From contig NZ_CP035913.1 in the NCBI RefSeq assembly GCF_004209755.1, positions 682,001-746,000 on the forward strand: a stretch of 64,000 nucleotides of DNA, written 5' to 3'. The stretch comes from Pseudoduganella lutea. Lineage in GTDB: Bacteria > Pseudomonadota > Gammaproteobacteria > Burkholderiales > Burkholderiaceae_D. Numbering within the stretch: position 1 is the first letter of the stretch; each line of letters begins with the position of its first letter. The notes under the pieces are model-generated. The model worked only from the letters and a program-made list of their open reading frames with translations. It made no database searches and was not told where the DNA came from. Shown here piece by piece: positions 37,601 through 45,341 of the stretch. The translations under genes and the position numbers were made by a program.

Positions 37601-37665
37601 CCGCTACCATCGCGTATCATTTTTTGTTAGCGCAAACAAGATAGCTCGCGATGGTAGCGGTGTCA
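37601..37665. promoter_or_regulatory. Operator-like repeats upstream of the GH115 gene (xyl-box type)
   Basis: A 14-bp perfect inverted repeat CCGCTACCATCGCG (37601-37614) and CGCGATGGTAGCGG (37647-37660) flanks a near-palindrome TGTTAGCGCAAACA (37625-37638, 12 of 14 symmetric). TGGTAGCGGTGTCA (37652-37665) overlaps the right arm. These resemble the 14-bp TGGTAGCGCTAACA boxes of xylan-utilisation regulons bound by LacI-family repressors: 12 of 14 and 11 of 14 matches. They start 27 bases upstream of GTG 37574. The regulator gene is not in the window. Confidence 0.55.
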
Positions 37666-37711
37666 AACTTCGCAATGCAGTACGGTCATCGAAGCACCGG
37701 AATTGCGCGGA

Positions 37712-37745
37712 CCTGACAATCACGGTACTGAATCCCCATAGGCCA
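37712..37745 (-). pseudogene. Short remnant of a class C beta-lactamase-like gene
   Basis: These 34 bases match 42375-42408 at 28 positions in the same orientation. Read on the minus strand in the proper frame they give GLWGFSTVIVR, matching GLWGFGTLIVR near the C-terminus of the serine hydrolase gene at 42282-43310. Only this piece is recognisable; the rest of the paralog is lost. Confidence 0.5.
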
Positions 37746-37794
37746 ACAGCCGGCCTGGAAACAAGCGCGGGGCCGCCTGCCGCGTGACCTGCCT

Positions 37795-38508
37795 TTACCG
37801 TGCCCAGCGCTGGTCACGCGCCGCGCGTTCACCTTGCGCATCGAGTGCATCGCCGGCGATGCGCTCATCGATCGCATCGAGTACCGCCTGCGGCATCTGC
37901 GCGCTCGCCTGGCGGTATTGCTGGTCGCGCGCCGCCGGGGTTTCCGTGAGCACGGCAATGCGCCAATCACCGGTATCCCGGCATGCCAGGCCGGCCGTTC
38001 GCTGGACCGTGAAACTGCGGCAGTAGGCGCCTTCCGTCGAGACGAAGCTGACCCCGATGCGCACGCCATCCGACGATTCGGCAGCCAGTTGGTTCGACAG
38101 CGCGCTGGCAAGCGTTCCCCGGGCGGTCGCGCCACCGCCCTGTTCCAGCACTACTTGGCTGGCGTCGTCACGCAGCACCTGCCACCCGGCGCCGCCCGCG
38201 AACACCCCGATCGCCAGCGAAGCGGCTAATGCGCCCCACTCCGGCCATGACCAGCGGCGCCGCTGTGCCCGCTCGCGCACGGCCGACATGGGCACGACGT
38301 TGTCAGCCCGGGGCCGCAGGCGTGCCGGCACCGGCTCGTCCAGAACGCCCGCGAAGGCGTCGAAGACGTCCCGCCGCAATGCCTTGTGGCGGGCCACGGC
38401 CTGGGCGATCGACGGGTCGGTTTGCATTGCCTGTTCAATGGCTTCGCGCTGCGGCGCATCGAGTTCGTTGTCCGCATACGCCATCAATAGTTCATCCGAG
38501 ATCTTCAT
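37795..38508 (-). CDS. Membrane anti-sigma factor of the adjacent ECF sigma factor
   Basis: A 237-residue protein: cytoplasmic N-terminal domain about 1-90 (DELLMAYADNELDAPQREAIE is the anti-sigma-like acidic start; the usual zinc-binding HXXXCXXC is absent), one membrane helix about 92-112 (ALAASLAIGVFAGGAGWQVL), and a periplasmic part of about 125 residues with two cysteines (YCRSFTV and LACRDT). It begins one base after the sigma factor stop (TGAaATG), the usual tight arrangement, so it probably binds and inactivates that sigma factor until a signal arrives. Confidence 0.8.
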   Translation of the reverse strand: MKISDELLMAYADNELDAPQREAIEQAMQTDPSIAQAVARHKALRRDVFDAFAGVLDEPVPARLRPRADNVVPMSAVRERAQRRRWSWPEWGALAASLAIGVFAGGAGWQVLRDDASQVVLEQGGGATARGTLASALSNQLAAESSDGVRIGVSFVSTEGAYCRSFTVQRTAGLACRDTGDWRIAVLTETPAARDQQYRQASAQMPQAVLDAIDERIAGDALDAQGERAARDQRWAR

Positions 38509-38509
38509 T

Positions 38510-38989
38510 TCATGTCCCTGCCAGCAAGCCCTGTAACGCCTCGCGTGCGCGCGCCAGGCGGCTCGTCAATGTTCCCATCGGTACACCAAGCACCTCGGCC
38601 GCCTCTTTATATGGCAGGCCCTCGACCAGTACCAGTGCGATCACCATGCGGTGGTCTTCCGACAGCATGCTCATGGCTTTTTCCACCGCGAGCTTTCGCT
38701 GATGCGCCTCGGCCGAGTCATCGCCGACGTGCTCGCCCGCCTCCTCCGGCGCGAACAGGTCGTCGCGCCGGATCCGGCTGCGCGCCTCGTCGATCCACGC
38801 ATTCTTCATGATGCGAAATATCCAGCTGTCGAGCCGCGTGCCGGCCTGGAACTGGTCCTGGCGCACCAGCGCGCGTTCCGCCGCGACCTGTACCAGATCG
38901 TCGGCGTCCTCGCGATTGAACGTCAGCGCGCGCGCAAAACGGCGCATGCGGGGCAGCAGGTCGGCAATGTCGGCATTCAGTTTCATCAT
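38510..38989 (-). CDS. ECF RNA polymerase sigma factor
   Basis: A 159-residue sigma-70 family factor of the small ECF type. Region 2 at about 1-70 includes the family pattern around ADDLVQVAAERAL and the -10 reading helix LDSWIFRIMKNAWIDEAR; region 4 at about 100-155 includes the helix-turn-helix PYKEAAEVLGVPMGTLTSRLAR. It starts with ATG 38989 and is followed immediately by its membrane anti-sigma gene. Target promoters are not evident in the window, but such pairs usually control their own operon. The subtilase gene begins divergently 89 bases away. Confidence 0.88.
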   Translation of the reverse strand: MMKLNADIADLLPRMRRFARALTFNREDADDLVQVAAERALVRQDQFQAGTRLDSWIFRIMKNAWIDEARSRIRRDDLFAPEEAGEHVGDDSAEAHQRKLAVEKAMSMLSEDHRMVIALVLVEGLPYKEAAEVLGVPMGTLTSRLARAREALQGLLAGT

Positions 38990-39077
38990 CTGTCATTGGC
39001 AGAACGACGGCGGCGGGGATTTTATTCCATTCCCCGGACGTTTTACATGCAATGCCGACCGATACTATCATTGCGCC

Positions 39078-40331
39078 ATGATCCCGCCACGCTACCTCTG
39101 CACGCTGCTCCTTTGCCTTTGCAGCACCGCCAATGCCCAGCTGCGCCTGCCATCGCTGCAGGTGCCACAGCCGCTCAACACGGATCTGCTGCGTGGCCCT
39201 GTCGAACGCCTCGTCGACACGCGGGTCCTGGCCGACGTGCGTGGGCTGCGCCGGGAACTCGTCGACAGTCTGCTGCGCCGCCACCCGGACATCGTGGAAG
39301 CCGATCCGCGCGGCGAGCCCGCGGTGCGGGGCGAAATCCTCGCCTGGTCGCCTTCGGCCGAAGGATTGACGGCGGCGCGAACCCTCGGGCTGGCGGTGGT
39401 GCGGGAAGAACGATCCGACGAGCTCGGCCTGCATATCGTCGTGCTGAGGGCGCCGCAAGGTGCCGCCACGGCCCGTCTGCTCGAGGCCCTGCGCATGGCC
39501 GATCCGGCTGGCACGTATGACTTCAACCATTTGTACACGGGCTCGGGCAACGCGACCGGCATCCCGGCCGGCAGTGGGCCGGCCGCCGTCGTGGGCCTGG
39601 TCGACAGTGGCGTGGATGCAGGCCACGCCGTGTTCGACGATGCCGATATCCGCCGGGACGGGTGTGGCGGCACGGCGCAACCCCATGCGCATGGTACCGC
39701 CGTCGCCGCCCTGCTGGTCGGCCGTGCGGACGGTTTCAAGGGCGTGGCGCCGGAAGCGACGCTGTTTGCCTATGACGTCTATTGCGACAGTCCCACGGGT
39801 GGTTCCGCGCTGGAGATCGGCGCCGCCCTCGCCTGGATGGCAAAGAGGAACGTGGGTGTCGTCAATGTGAGCCTCGTCGGCCCATCGAATGAAGCGTTGC
39901 GCCGGACCGTGGCAGCCATGGTCGCACGGGGGCATCTGCTGGTCGCGGCCGTCGGCAACGATGGCCCGGCCGCGCCTCCGCTCTATCCGGCCAGCTACCC
40001 GGGCGTCGTGGGCGTGACCGGTGTGGACCGCCGTGGACGCCCGTTGCCCGAAGCAGCGCGCGGACCGCAGGTCATGTTCGCCGCGCCAGGCAGCCAGATG
40101 ATCAGCGCATCGCCCGGGTCCCCGCCGTTCCGGCAAGTGCGCGGCACGTCGTATGCCGCCCCGATCGTCGCGGCGCTGCTGGCAACCCGCCTGCCGCATC
40201 CGGACCCGGTCCGCGCGCAGGCAGCCGTCACCGCGCTGGCACAGGAGGCTGTGGCGGGCGCGGACCGCAATGCCGTCGGCAACGGCGTCGTTGGCGCGGC
40301 GTTGCGAAACGATCCTTCCGCGATGCGTTGA
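39078..40331 (+). CDS. Secreted subtilisin-like serine protease (S8)
   Basis: A 417-residue exported S8 peptidase, start ATG 39078, signal peptide MIPPRYLCTLLLCLCSTANA cleaved after residue 20. The catalytic triad can be read: D176 (VVGLVDSGVD), H205 (PHAHGTAVA) and S358 (RGTSYAAPIV), with the oxyanion asparagine N294 in AVGNDGP. Between the signal and the catalytic domain lies a 150-residue N-terminal extension that may act as a propeptide. It is divergent from the sigma/anti-sigma pair, which suggests control by that ECF factor. The IS1595 element is inserted exactly behind its stop codon, so the coding region is intact. Confidence 0.85.
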   Translation: MIPPRYLCTLLLCLCSTANAQLRLPSLQVPQPLNTDLLRGPVERLVDTRVLADVRGLRRELVDSLLRRHPDIVEADPRGEPAVRGEILAWSPSAEGLTAARTLGLAVVREERSDELGLHIVVLRAPQGAATARLLEALRMADPAGTYDFNHLYTGSGNATGIPAGSGPAAVVGLVDSGVDAGHAVFDDADIRRDGCGGTAQPHAHGTAVAALLVGRADGFKGVAPEATLFAYDVYCDSPTGGSALEIGAALAWMAKRNVGVVNVSLVGPSNEALRRTVAAMVARGHLLVAAVGNDGPAAPPLYPASYPGVVGVTGVDRRGRPLPEAARGPQVMFAAPGSQMISASPGSPPFRQVRGTSYAAPIVAALLATRLPHPDPVRAQAAVTALAQEAVAGADRNAVGNGVVGAALRNDPSAMR

Positions 40332-40339
40332 ATTTTTTT
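40332..40339. repeat. Target site duplication, left copy
   Basis: ATTTTTTT directly left of the insertion sequence, identical to the right copy at 41459-41466. It starts one base after the subtilase stop codon. Confidence 0.8.
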
Positions 40340-41458
40340 GGCGCTGTACGCGTAAAGCTGGGGAACTTCCCTGTGGAATCACGGTCAGATCTTCTGTTGA
40401 GATACTTCATGTATACGCGGAGGGTGCGATGGGCGCAGCGGAGTTCCACGTGGTGTTCAAGGCGCTGGCGCAGCTCCAGCTTTCCGACGATGAGATCGCC
40501 CTTCTGCAAGGCTTCCTTGCGAACGTCGTGCAACCCGGTCAGTGCCTGCGCCTGATCGAAGAGGCTGCCGGCAAGCGGCCTTGTCCCAGATGCGGCGGCA
40601 CGCGTTGCCACCGCAGCGGTCACGCCAACGGCCTGCAACGCTATCGTTGCATTGCCTGCCGGCGCAGTTTCAATGCGCTGACCGGCACCCCGCTGGCCCG
40701 CCTGCGCCTGCGCGACAAATGGTTGCCTTACTTCCTATGCCTGATCGAGTCGCGCACGGTGCGCAAGGCCGCCGAGCGGGTGGACGTGGCGAAATCCACC
40801 AGCTTCCGGTGGCGCCACCGCTTTGTTGCCGCCGTGCGCCGAGAGCTTCGGCCGACACTCTCCGGCATCGTCGAAGCCGACGAAACGTATCACCTCGAAT
40901 CACAAAAAGGTTCGCGGCACCTGGATCGGCGGCCCCGCAAGCGTGGCGGCAAGGCATCCAAGCGCGGGATCAGCAAGGAGTTCGACTGCATCCTGGTGGC
41001 GCGTGACCGCACGCGGCAGACCTGTGAATTCGTCACCGGCCGCGGCGCGGTCAGCGCCAGCCAATTGTCCGAACACCTGAAGCCCGTGCTGGCGCTAGAC
41101 ATCCTGTTGATCAGCGATGCCGCCAGGGCGTATGCCACATTCGCCAGGCAGGCTGGCATCACGCACGAGGCAGTGAACGTCAAGGCAGGCATTCGAACGC
41201 GCGGCGCCATCCACCTCCAGGGTGTGAATGCCTGGCACAGCCGCTTCAAGGCCTGGCTGCGGCATTTCAACGGTGTGGCCAGCCGCTACCTGGCCAATTA
41301 CACGGGCTGGCAGCGCGTGCTCGATACGGCGGCGTGGCCGACACCGGCGCAATGGCTGCGTGTTGCGGTTGCGTCTGGCTGATGGCGGTACCCGCGACAA
41401 GGGGGCTCGTAGAAAGTTCCACGGCTCGAAGCAATGACCACTTTACGCGAACAGCGCC
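40340..41458. mobile_element. IS1595-type insertion sequence, 1119 bp, complete
   Basis: The element is bounded by inverted repeats (left 40340-40357 GGCGCTGTACGCGTAAAG, right 41441-41458, 17 of 18 matching) and flanked by 8-bp direct repeats ATTTTTTT. One transposase gene (40429-41382) fills the interior. The AT-rich 8-bp duplication and the transposase type fit the IS1595 group. It looks complete and probably recent, since both target copies are identical. No passenger gene is present. Confidence 0.85.
40429..41382 (+). CDS. IS1595-family transposase
   Basis: A 317-residue transposase, start ATG 40429 with GGAGG upstream. The N-terminal zinc ribbon has C52-P-R-C55 and C74-I-A-C77 (CPRCGG, CIACRR), followed by a helix-turn-helix-like segment (VRKAAERVDVAKSTSFRWRH) and the DDE-type catalytic domain starting with SGIVEADETYH and continuing with LISDAARAY and AIHLQGVNAWHSRF. 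The frame is complete and undisrupted. A remnant of a second related copy lies at 42096-42175. Confidence 0.88.
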   Translation: MGAAEFHVVFKALAQLQLSDDEIALLQGFLANVVQPGQCLRLIEEAAGKRPCPRCGGTRCHRSGHANGLQRYRCIACRRSFNALTGTPLARLRLRDKWLPYFLCLIESRTVRKAAERVDVAKSTSFRWRHRFVAAVRRELRPTLSGIVEADETYHLESQKGSRHLDRRPRKRGGKASKRGISKEFDCILVARDRTRQTCEFVTGRGAVSASQLSEHLKPVLALDILLISDAARAYATFARQAGITHEAVNVKAGIRTRGAIHLQGVNAWHSRFKAWLRHFNGVASRYLANYTGWQRVLDTAAWPTPAQWLRVAVASG

Positions 41459-41466
41459 ATTTTTTT
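41459..41466. repeat. Target site duplication, right copy
   Basis: ATTTTTTT directly right of the insertion sequence, identical to 40332-40339. Confidence 0.8.
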
Positions 41467-41551
41467 CAATCGCATGGAATAAACCGCCGGGCAGCATCGT
41501 TTTCACTGTGAAGGCAGCGGAAAGGCCGCGCCACGAAACAGGAGAACAACC

Positions 41552-42070
41552 ATGCAAGCCAAACAAATCGTCTTTATCGCCTCCCTCGCCATCGCTGCTT
41601 CGGCCAATGCCCAACTGCTGGGCGGTGGCGGCGCACTGGGTGGCTCGCTCGGTGGCGCCCTTGGCGGGAGCGGATCGATCACCCGCATGGGTGGCATGGA
41701 CAATGCCATGCGCGCACCGATGCAACCGGCGCGCCCGGTCACCGCCATGGAAACCGCCCCGGCGCGCACGCCTTCCGGATCGAGCGCCAGCGGCCAGGCA
41801 GCCGGCAGCGGCACGATCAACCTGGATGCGGCCGGCAACGCATCGGCCGCACGCTCCGCTGCCGCCGGCCTGGCGCAATCGGCGCAATCGGCGGCAGGCA
41901 CACAGGCCGCGGCGACGCGGACCTACGTCGAGACGTCCGCCGCCAACGGCGCGGGCGCCGCCCGCGATGCGGCGACTACGGCGCGCGGCGTGGCCAGTAC
42001 CGCTGCGCAGCGTGCGGCGACGCTGCAAATCCAGGCCGGCGGTGACGCCAGCGGTTCGATCACCCATTGA
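41552..42070 (+). CDS. Secreted Gly/Ala/Ser-rich protein
   Basis: A 172-residue low-complexity protein with signal peptide MQAKQIVFIASLAIAASANA. After it follows a glycine-rich stretch (LLGGGGALGGSLGGALGGSG), a Met/Pro-rich segment and a long Ala/Ser/Thr-rich C-terminal half. No enzyme domain. CAGGAGA lies about ten bases before ATG 41552. It may be an extracellular or cell-surface structural protein. Located just right of the insertion sequence, it was originally next to the subtilase gene. Confidence 0.65.
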   Translation: MQAKQIVFIASLAIAASANAQLLGGGGALGGSLGGALGGSGSITRMGGMDNAMRAPMQPARPVTAMETAPARTPSGSSASGQAAGSGTINLDAAGNASAARSAAAGLAQSAQSAAGTQAAATRTYVETSAANGAGAARDAATTARGVASTAAQRAATLQIQAGGDASGSITH

Positions 42071-42095
42071 AACGCGAAGGCGCTCTCTGCGCACC

Positions 42096-42175
42096 TGCAC
42101 GGGCCGGCGGTGCATGCTCGATACCGCGGCGTGGGCGACACCGGCGCAATGGTGGATATTGCGGTAGCGCCTGGC
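42096..42175 (+). pseudogene. Remnant of a second IS1595-type transposase end
   Basis: About 80 bases similar to 41306-41385 of the complete insertion sequence (CTCGATAC-GCGGCGTGG-CGACACCGGCGCAATGG shared). Translated it gives MLDTAAWATPAQWW, matching VLDTAAWPTPAQWL near the C-terminus of the transposase. No terminal repeat or flanking duplication survives, so this is an old fragment, not a mobile unit. Confidence 0.6.
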
Positions 42176-42281
42176 CAGGCGCGGTGCTGACCCGCCTGCC
42201 CGCCATGCCGGATTCAAGACCAGGGTCGAGCAGAGCGTTCGGCATCGTCATGCAGTCTGGCGACTGATCTGGCTGCCGTCG

Positions 42282-43310
42282 CTACTGCAGTGCGGCAGCG
42301 AGTATCCGATCCATATCGGGTGCGGCCTCCTCGCAATTGGCCAGATGGATGATCGACGTGCGGGTGTGCGGGAGCCTGACAATCAAGGTGCCGAATCCCC
42401 ACAGACCGCCGCTGTGGAACACAACGTCCTGGCCGCACCGTTGCGTCAGCTCCAGGCCGAAGCGATAGTCGGGCACGGTGCCGTCCACGAACGGCGATGG
42501 CTGCAGCATTGCATGCAGCAGGCTCGAACTGTCGGCCCACTGGCGGTGCCACGCCATCTCCCACCGCAACAGCTCGGCGATGCTGCCATAGATGCCGCCA
42601 TCGCCGACCGTGTTGGCATTGCCCAGGTGCTGTTTGTAGCCGAAGGGGCGAGCCGGGTCCGCTTCGTAACTGGACACGCGATGTTCGATCACATTGGACC
42701 GGTCGTCATCAAAGGTCAGGCGATGGATGCCAAGCGGCTCGAACAACATCTTTTTGGCGTAATCCGCAAGCGACATCCCGGCAAGCCGTTCAACCAGTGC
42801 GGCAAGCAGGATGTAGTTGCTGTTGCTGTAGCGGTATTCGGTCTGTGCCGGGCACTCGACCGTATCCATGCAGGCAATGATTCCCAGGATCGTGTCGTTG
42901 TTGAAGTAGTCAGCTTCATGGCGCCCCAGCTGGCATTGCAGGAACTGGAAATAGTCCGGGATTCCGCTGCTATGATTCAACAAACTGCGCAAGGGGAATG
43001 CCTGTTCGAATTTCGCCAGCTCGGGCAGATAAGGACAGACGTCGTCGTCGAGGCCCACAACGCCTTCACGCACCAGGGTCATGACACAGGCCGCCGTGAA
43101 TTGCTTGGATTCCGACGCCAGATAGTATGCCGAGTCGCGCGACAATGGCACTTTCAGTTCAAGTGAAGCCAGCCCATGATGGCGTTCGAACACGGTTTCG
43201 GTATCACGCATGACCGCGACACTGAAACCTGGACCGTGCGCCGGCAAGCGCGCTTCCAGCTGTCTGTAATACTCCCAAAGTGCTTGCACGGGGCCTCGAC
43301 TTTTTTGCAT
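42282..43310 (-). CDS. Class C beta-lactamase-like serine hydrolase
   Basis: A 342-residue protein of the beta-lactamase/transpeptidase-like family. The serine-lysine motif is SESKQFTA (ASESKQ), the tyrosine motif is YSNSNY (about residue 165) and a C-terminal HSGGLWG takes the place of the KTG strand. There is no signal peptide, so it is probably a cytoplasmic esterase or peptidase-type member, not a drug-resistance enzyme. Length is usual. It is convergent with the secreted protein gene and divergent from the acetyltransferase. Confidence 0.82.
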   Translation of the reverse strand: MQKSRGPVQALWEYYRQLEARLPAHGPGFSVAVMRDTETVFERHHGLASLELKVPLSRDSAYYLASESKQFTAACVMTLVREGVVGLDDDVCPYLPELAKFEQAFPLRSLLNHSSGIPDYFQFLQCQLGRHEADYFNNDTILGIIACMDTVECPAQTEYRYSNSNYILLAALVERLAGMSLADYAKKMLFEPLGIHRLTFDDDRSNVIEHRVSSYEADPARPFGYKQHLGNANTVGDGGIYGSIAELLRWEMAWHRQWADSSSLLHAMLQPSPFVDGTVPDYRFGLELTQRCGQDVVFHSGGLWGFGTLIVRLPHTRTSIIHLANCEEAAPDMDRILAAALQ

Positions 43311-43467
43311 GAGAAAGCCGGGATTGTAAGCGCCCTGGGCGCACGTGTATCGACGAATACTCGCCGACGACCGCTGTAAAGGGGCTTCGATGGATGGCGC
43401 TTCCCGGGAACGCGCCAGCGCCGAACGTCGTCAGCGTTCAACAGGCTCGCATGAGGATGGCATCGCC

Positions 43468-43947
43468 ATGGATAAACCGTACCTTCACTTGCGCAAGGAC
43501 TTGCTGGCGCCGCAGCAGGCACCGCGATTTCCTGCTGGTATCCAGCCCGTGTCCTTCAGTGTGGCGGAACACGCATCCGCCGCGCGGGATTTGCTGGCAC
43601 TGGCTTACCGTTCCGGTGGCGGGCATGTCGAGGTGTTCGAGCAATGGTGGCCAACAGTAGCCAGCGATCCGGAATACGACCCGGCCACCATCTTCACCGC
43701 TGTGGACGCGGCAGGCCGGTTGGCCGGCATCGCCTTGTGCTGGAGCGTCCCTTTCGTCAAGGACCTTGCCGTGGCACCGACATGGCAAGGGCAAGGCCTT
43801 GGCAAAGCAATGCTGCGACAAGCCTTTGTCTTTTTCCACCAGCGCAACGCGCCATCCATCGACCTGAAGGTGCATGTCGACAATCCCGCCGTACGGCTAT
43901 ACCATCGACTTGGCATGCATGCTGTGCAGCTCGAGGAGCGGTCATGA
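43468..43947 (+). CDS. GNAT-family N-acetyltransferase
   Basis: A 159-residue acetyltransferase (start ATG 43468 with GAGG upstream, although the frame is open from 43345). Motif A, which holds acetyl-CoA, is KDLAVAPTWQGQGLGKAMLRQA; the C-terminal strand DLKVHVDNPAVRLYHRLGM ends the fold. Substrate unknown. Its stop overlaps the start of the YciI-like gene by four bases (ATGA), so the two form one operon. Confidence 0.82.
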   Translation: MDKPYLHLRKDLLAPQQAPRFPAGIQPVSFSVAEHASAARDLLALAYRSGGGHVEVFEQWWPTVASDPEYDPATIFTAVDAAGRLAGIALCWSVPFVKDLAVAPTWQGQGLGKAMLRQAFVFFHQRNAPSIDLKVHVDNPAVRLYHRLGMHAVQLEERS

Positions 43948-44285
43948 CAAAGTTTCTGATTTCCTTCCCTGCGGAGGCGATGAATGTTCCCGCCGAGGAG
44001 ATGGCTGCCGTGGGCGAGGCGGCGCGTGAAGTGATCCGCGAAGCAAAAGCCGCCGGCGTCTACGTGTTCGGTGGCGGAATCAATGCCGACGTCGCCCCGG
44101 TGATGGTTGCCGGCGATGGCAGCTGTACCACCGCGACATATCGCCAGACCAGGGAGCTGGATGGGGGTTTTTGTGTGCTCGAGCTTCCATCCAGGGCGGT
44201 TGCCGTGCAATGGGCGGCCAGGATTGCGGCGGCTTGCCGCTGCGCGCAAGAGCTTCGCGAGTTCGGCTACGATCCGGAAAGCTGA
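43944..44285 (+). CDS. YciI-like (YCII-related) small protein
   Basis: A 113-residue protein of the YCII-related/DGPF superfamily, which has a ferredoxin-like dimer fold. Segments typical of the family: MTKFLISFPAEAMNVPAEE at the N-terminus, GVYVFGGGINADVAPVMVA in the middle and VLELPSRAVAVQWAARIAAACRC near the end. Members are often of unknown function and sometimes associate with sigma factors or oxidative stress. Starts by ATGA overlap with the acetyltransferase gene. Convergent with the next gene. Confidence 0.72.
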   Translation: MTKFLISFPAEAMNVPAEEMAAVGEAAREVIREAKAAGVYVFGGGINADVAPVMVAGDGSCTTATYRQTRELDGGFCVLELPSRAVAVQWAARIAAACRCAQELREFGYDPES

Positions 44286-44325
44286 CCCGGAGCCCATCGC
44301 GATCTTGCGCAGGCACCCGGGTCAG
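44282..44325. terminator. Possible hairpin between convergent genes
   Basis: CTGACCCGG (44282-44290) pairs with CCGGGTCAG (44317-44325) across a 26-base loop containing GCC...GGC. No T-run follows, so it is at best a weak bidirectional terminator. Confidence 0.35.
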
Positions 44326-44352
44326 GGAGGAACGGCGATCGCAAAGGACCGA

Positions 44353-44712
44353 TTACAGGCTGTTCGCTTCGATATCGGCCAGCGTTTCGCGCCCCTTGTC
44401 GGTGACGGCGAAGCCGGCGTCGCTGGCGACGATATGGGATTTCTTGCCGAGGAAGGCAATCACATCGTCATCGAGCTTTGCGGCGGGATCGTCGGTCAGG
44501 GCGCGCAGGCCGAGAACGCAGCGGCGCAGGAACAGCTTTTCCTTGCCCTTGTCGGTCAGCGACAGGTGGCCGCTGCGGGCGAACGACAACAATTTCAGGC
44601 CGGACAGGCGCTTCGTGTTGCGGGCAACGCAGGCGCTGGGGCGCCCGGAAATGCCGCGGCGCACTTCGTCCAGCGCATTGTATTCGTCGGTGGTGAGTTT
44701 TTCGTCTTTCAT
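44353..44712 (-). CDS. Conserved-looking hypothetical protein (119 residues)
   Basis: A 119-residue cytoplasmic protein with a mixed alpha/beta pattern and frequent charged residues (LTTDEYNALDEVRRG, LSLTDKGKEKLFLRR, VTDKGRETLADIE). The repeated DKGKEKL/DKGRETL helix pattern looks like a winged-helix or two repeats of one helical motif. No domain recognised; a transcription-factor-like fold is possible. Start ATG 44712. Confidence 0.55.
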   Translation of the reverse strand: MKDEKLTTDEYNALDEVRRGISGRPSACVARNTKRLSGLKLLSFARSGHLSLTDKGKEKLFLRRCVLGLRALTDDPAAKLDDDVIAFLGKKSHIVASDAGFAVTDKGRETLADIEANSL

Positions 44713-44787
44713 TGAACCTGTTCCATGATGGCGGATGCGGCCGTCATGGTACGCGGGCAGCACCGGCCCGGCAAGCGGCGCGGGAAA

Positions 44788-44910
44788 TTACTTGAACGCC
44801 TTGAATGCCAGCAGGAATACGCCCAGCCCGGCCACCATGCCGGCCAGCAGCCTGCGCATGCGATCGCTACGGCGGCCAAGATAGATTTTGTTGTGCAAAG
44901 AGTTACCCAT
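44788..44910 (-). CDS. 40-residue membrane mini-protein
   Basis: Short gene with a good Shine-Dalgarno (CTGGAG seven bases before ATG 44910). Product: 20 residues soluble and basic (LHNKIYLGRRSDRMRR), then a hydrophobic helix LLAGMVAGLGVFLLAF and the end KAFK. Typical of a single-pass small membrane protein. The start is supported by the ribosome site and the hydrophobic pattern. Confidence 0.5.
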   Translation of the reverse strand: MGNSLHNKIYLGRRSDRMRRLLAGMVAGLGVFLLAFKAFK

Positions 44911-45101
44911 GACAGTCTCCAGATGAATCGTCCATTACTGACTCAATTATAGGAACACTTCAGTGACGCGACTGTGACAGCAGGCACAAATAGTTAAACC
45001 TTGTATGCTGCCAGCAACACCTGTGTTCTTCTAGTCAATATAGCGCCGCACCATTCGTCCCCTTGCTACGATGGGCCATCATTCACCCACGGGAGAAAGC
45101 A

Positions 45102-45275
45102 ATGCCAGAACCTCAAAAACAGTCAAGCAGCGCGGACGATTCTGAAAAAGGCGGTCACATGATGGACGAGCCGGATATCGGCAGCGGCGAGAAATCGCCG
45201 GGCGAGAAGGAAACGGAGGAACAGATCCGCCAGATCCCGCAGCGCACGCCTGAACCGCCGAAGCCGGGCGCCTGA
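45102..45275 (+). CDS. Small acidic hydrophilic protein (57 residues)
   Basis: Start ATG 45102 is preceded by GGGAGA. The sequence is almost entirely polar (SADDSEKGGHMMDEPDIG) with Pro-rich tail (PQRTPEPPKPGA) and has no domain. Such proteins may be disordered stress or partner proteins. A terminator hairpin follows at 45303-45330. Confidence 0.5.
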   Translation: MPEPQKQSSSADDSEKGGHMMDEPDIGSGEKSPGEKETEEQIRQIPQRTPEPPKPGA

Positions 45276-45302
45276 AGCAGAGAAAGCAGAAAAGCCATAA
45301 AA

Positions 45303-45330
45303 GGCAAAGGCGGCCCGCGCCGCCTTTGCC
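45303..45330. terminator. Bidirectional terminator between convergent small genes
   Basis: GGCAAAGGCGG (45303-45313) and CCGCCTTTGCC (45320-45330) form an 11-bp perfect stem with a 6-base loop. On the minus strand the hairpin is followed by TTTTA, so it fits best as the terminator of the gene at 45342-45548, but it can serve both. Confidence 0.7.
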
Positions 45331-45341
45331 TATGCTGCCAA

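Noticed and set aside
42282..43310. Serine hydrolase considered as beta-lactamase resistance gene
   Set aside because: No signal peptide, no KTG, and similarity is to the wide esterase/peptidase-like group.
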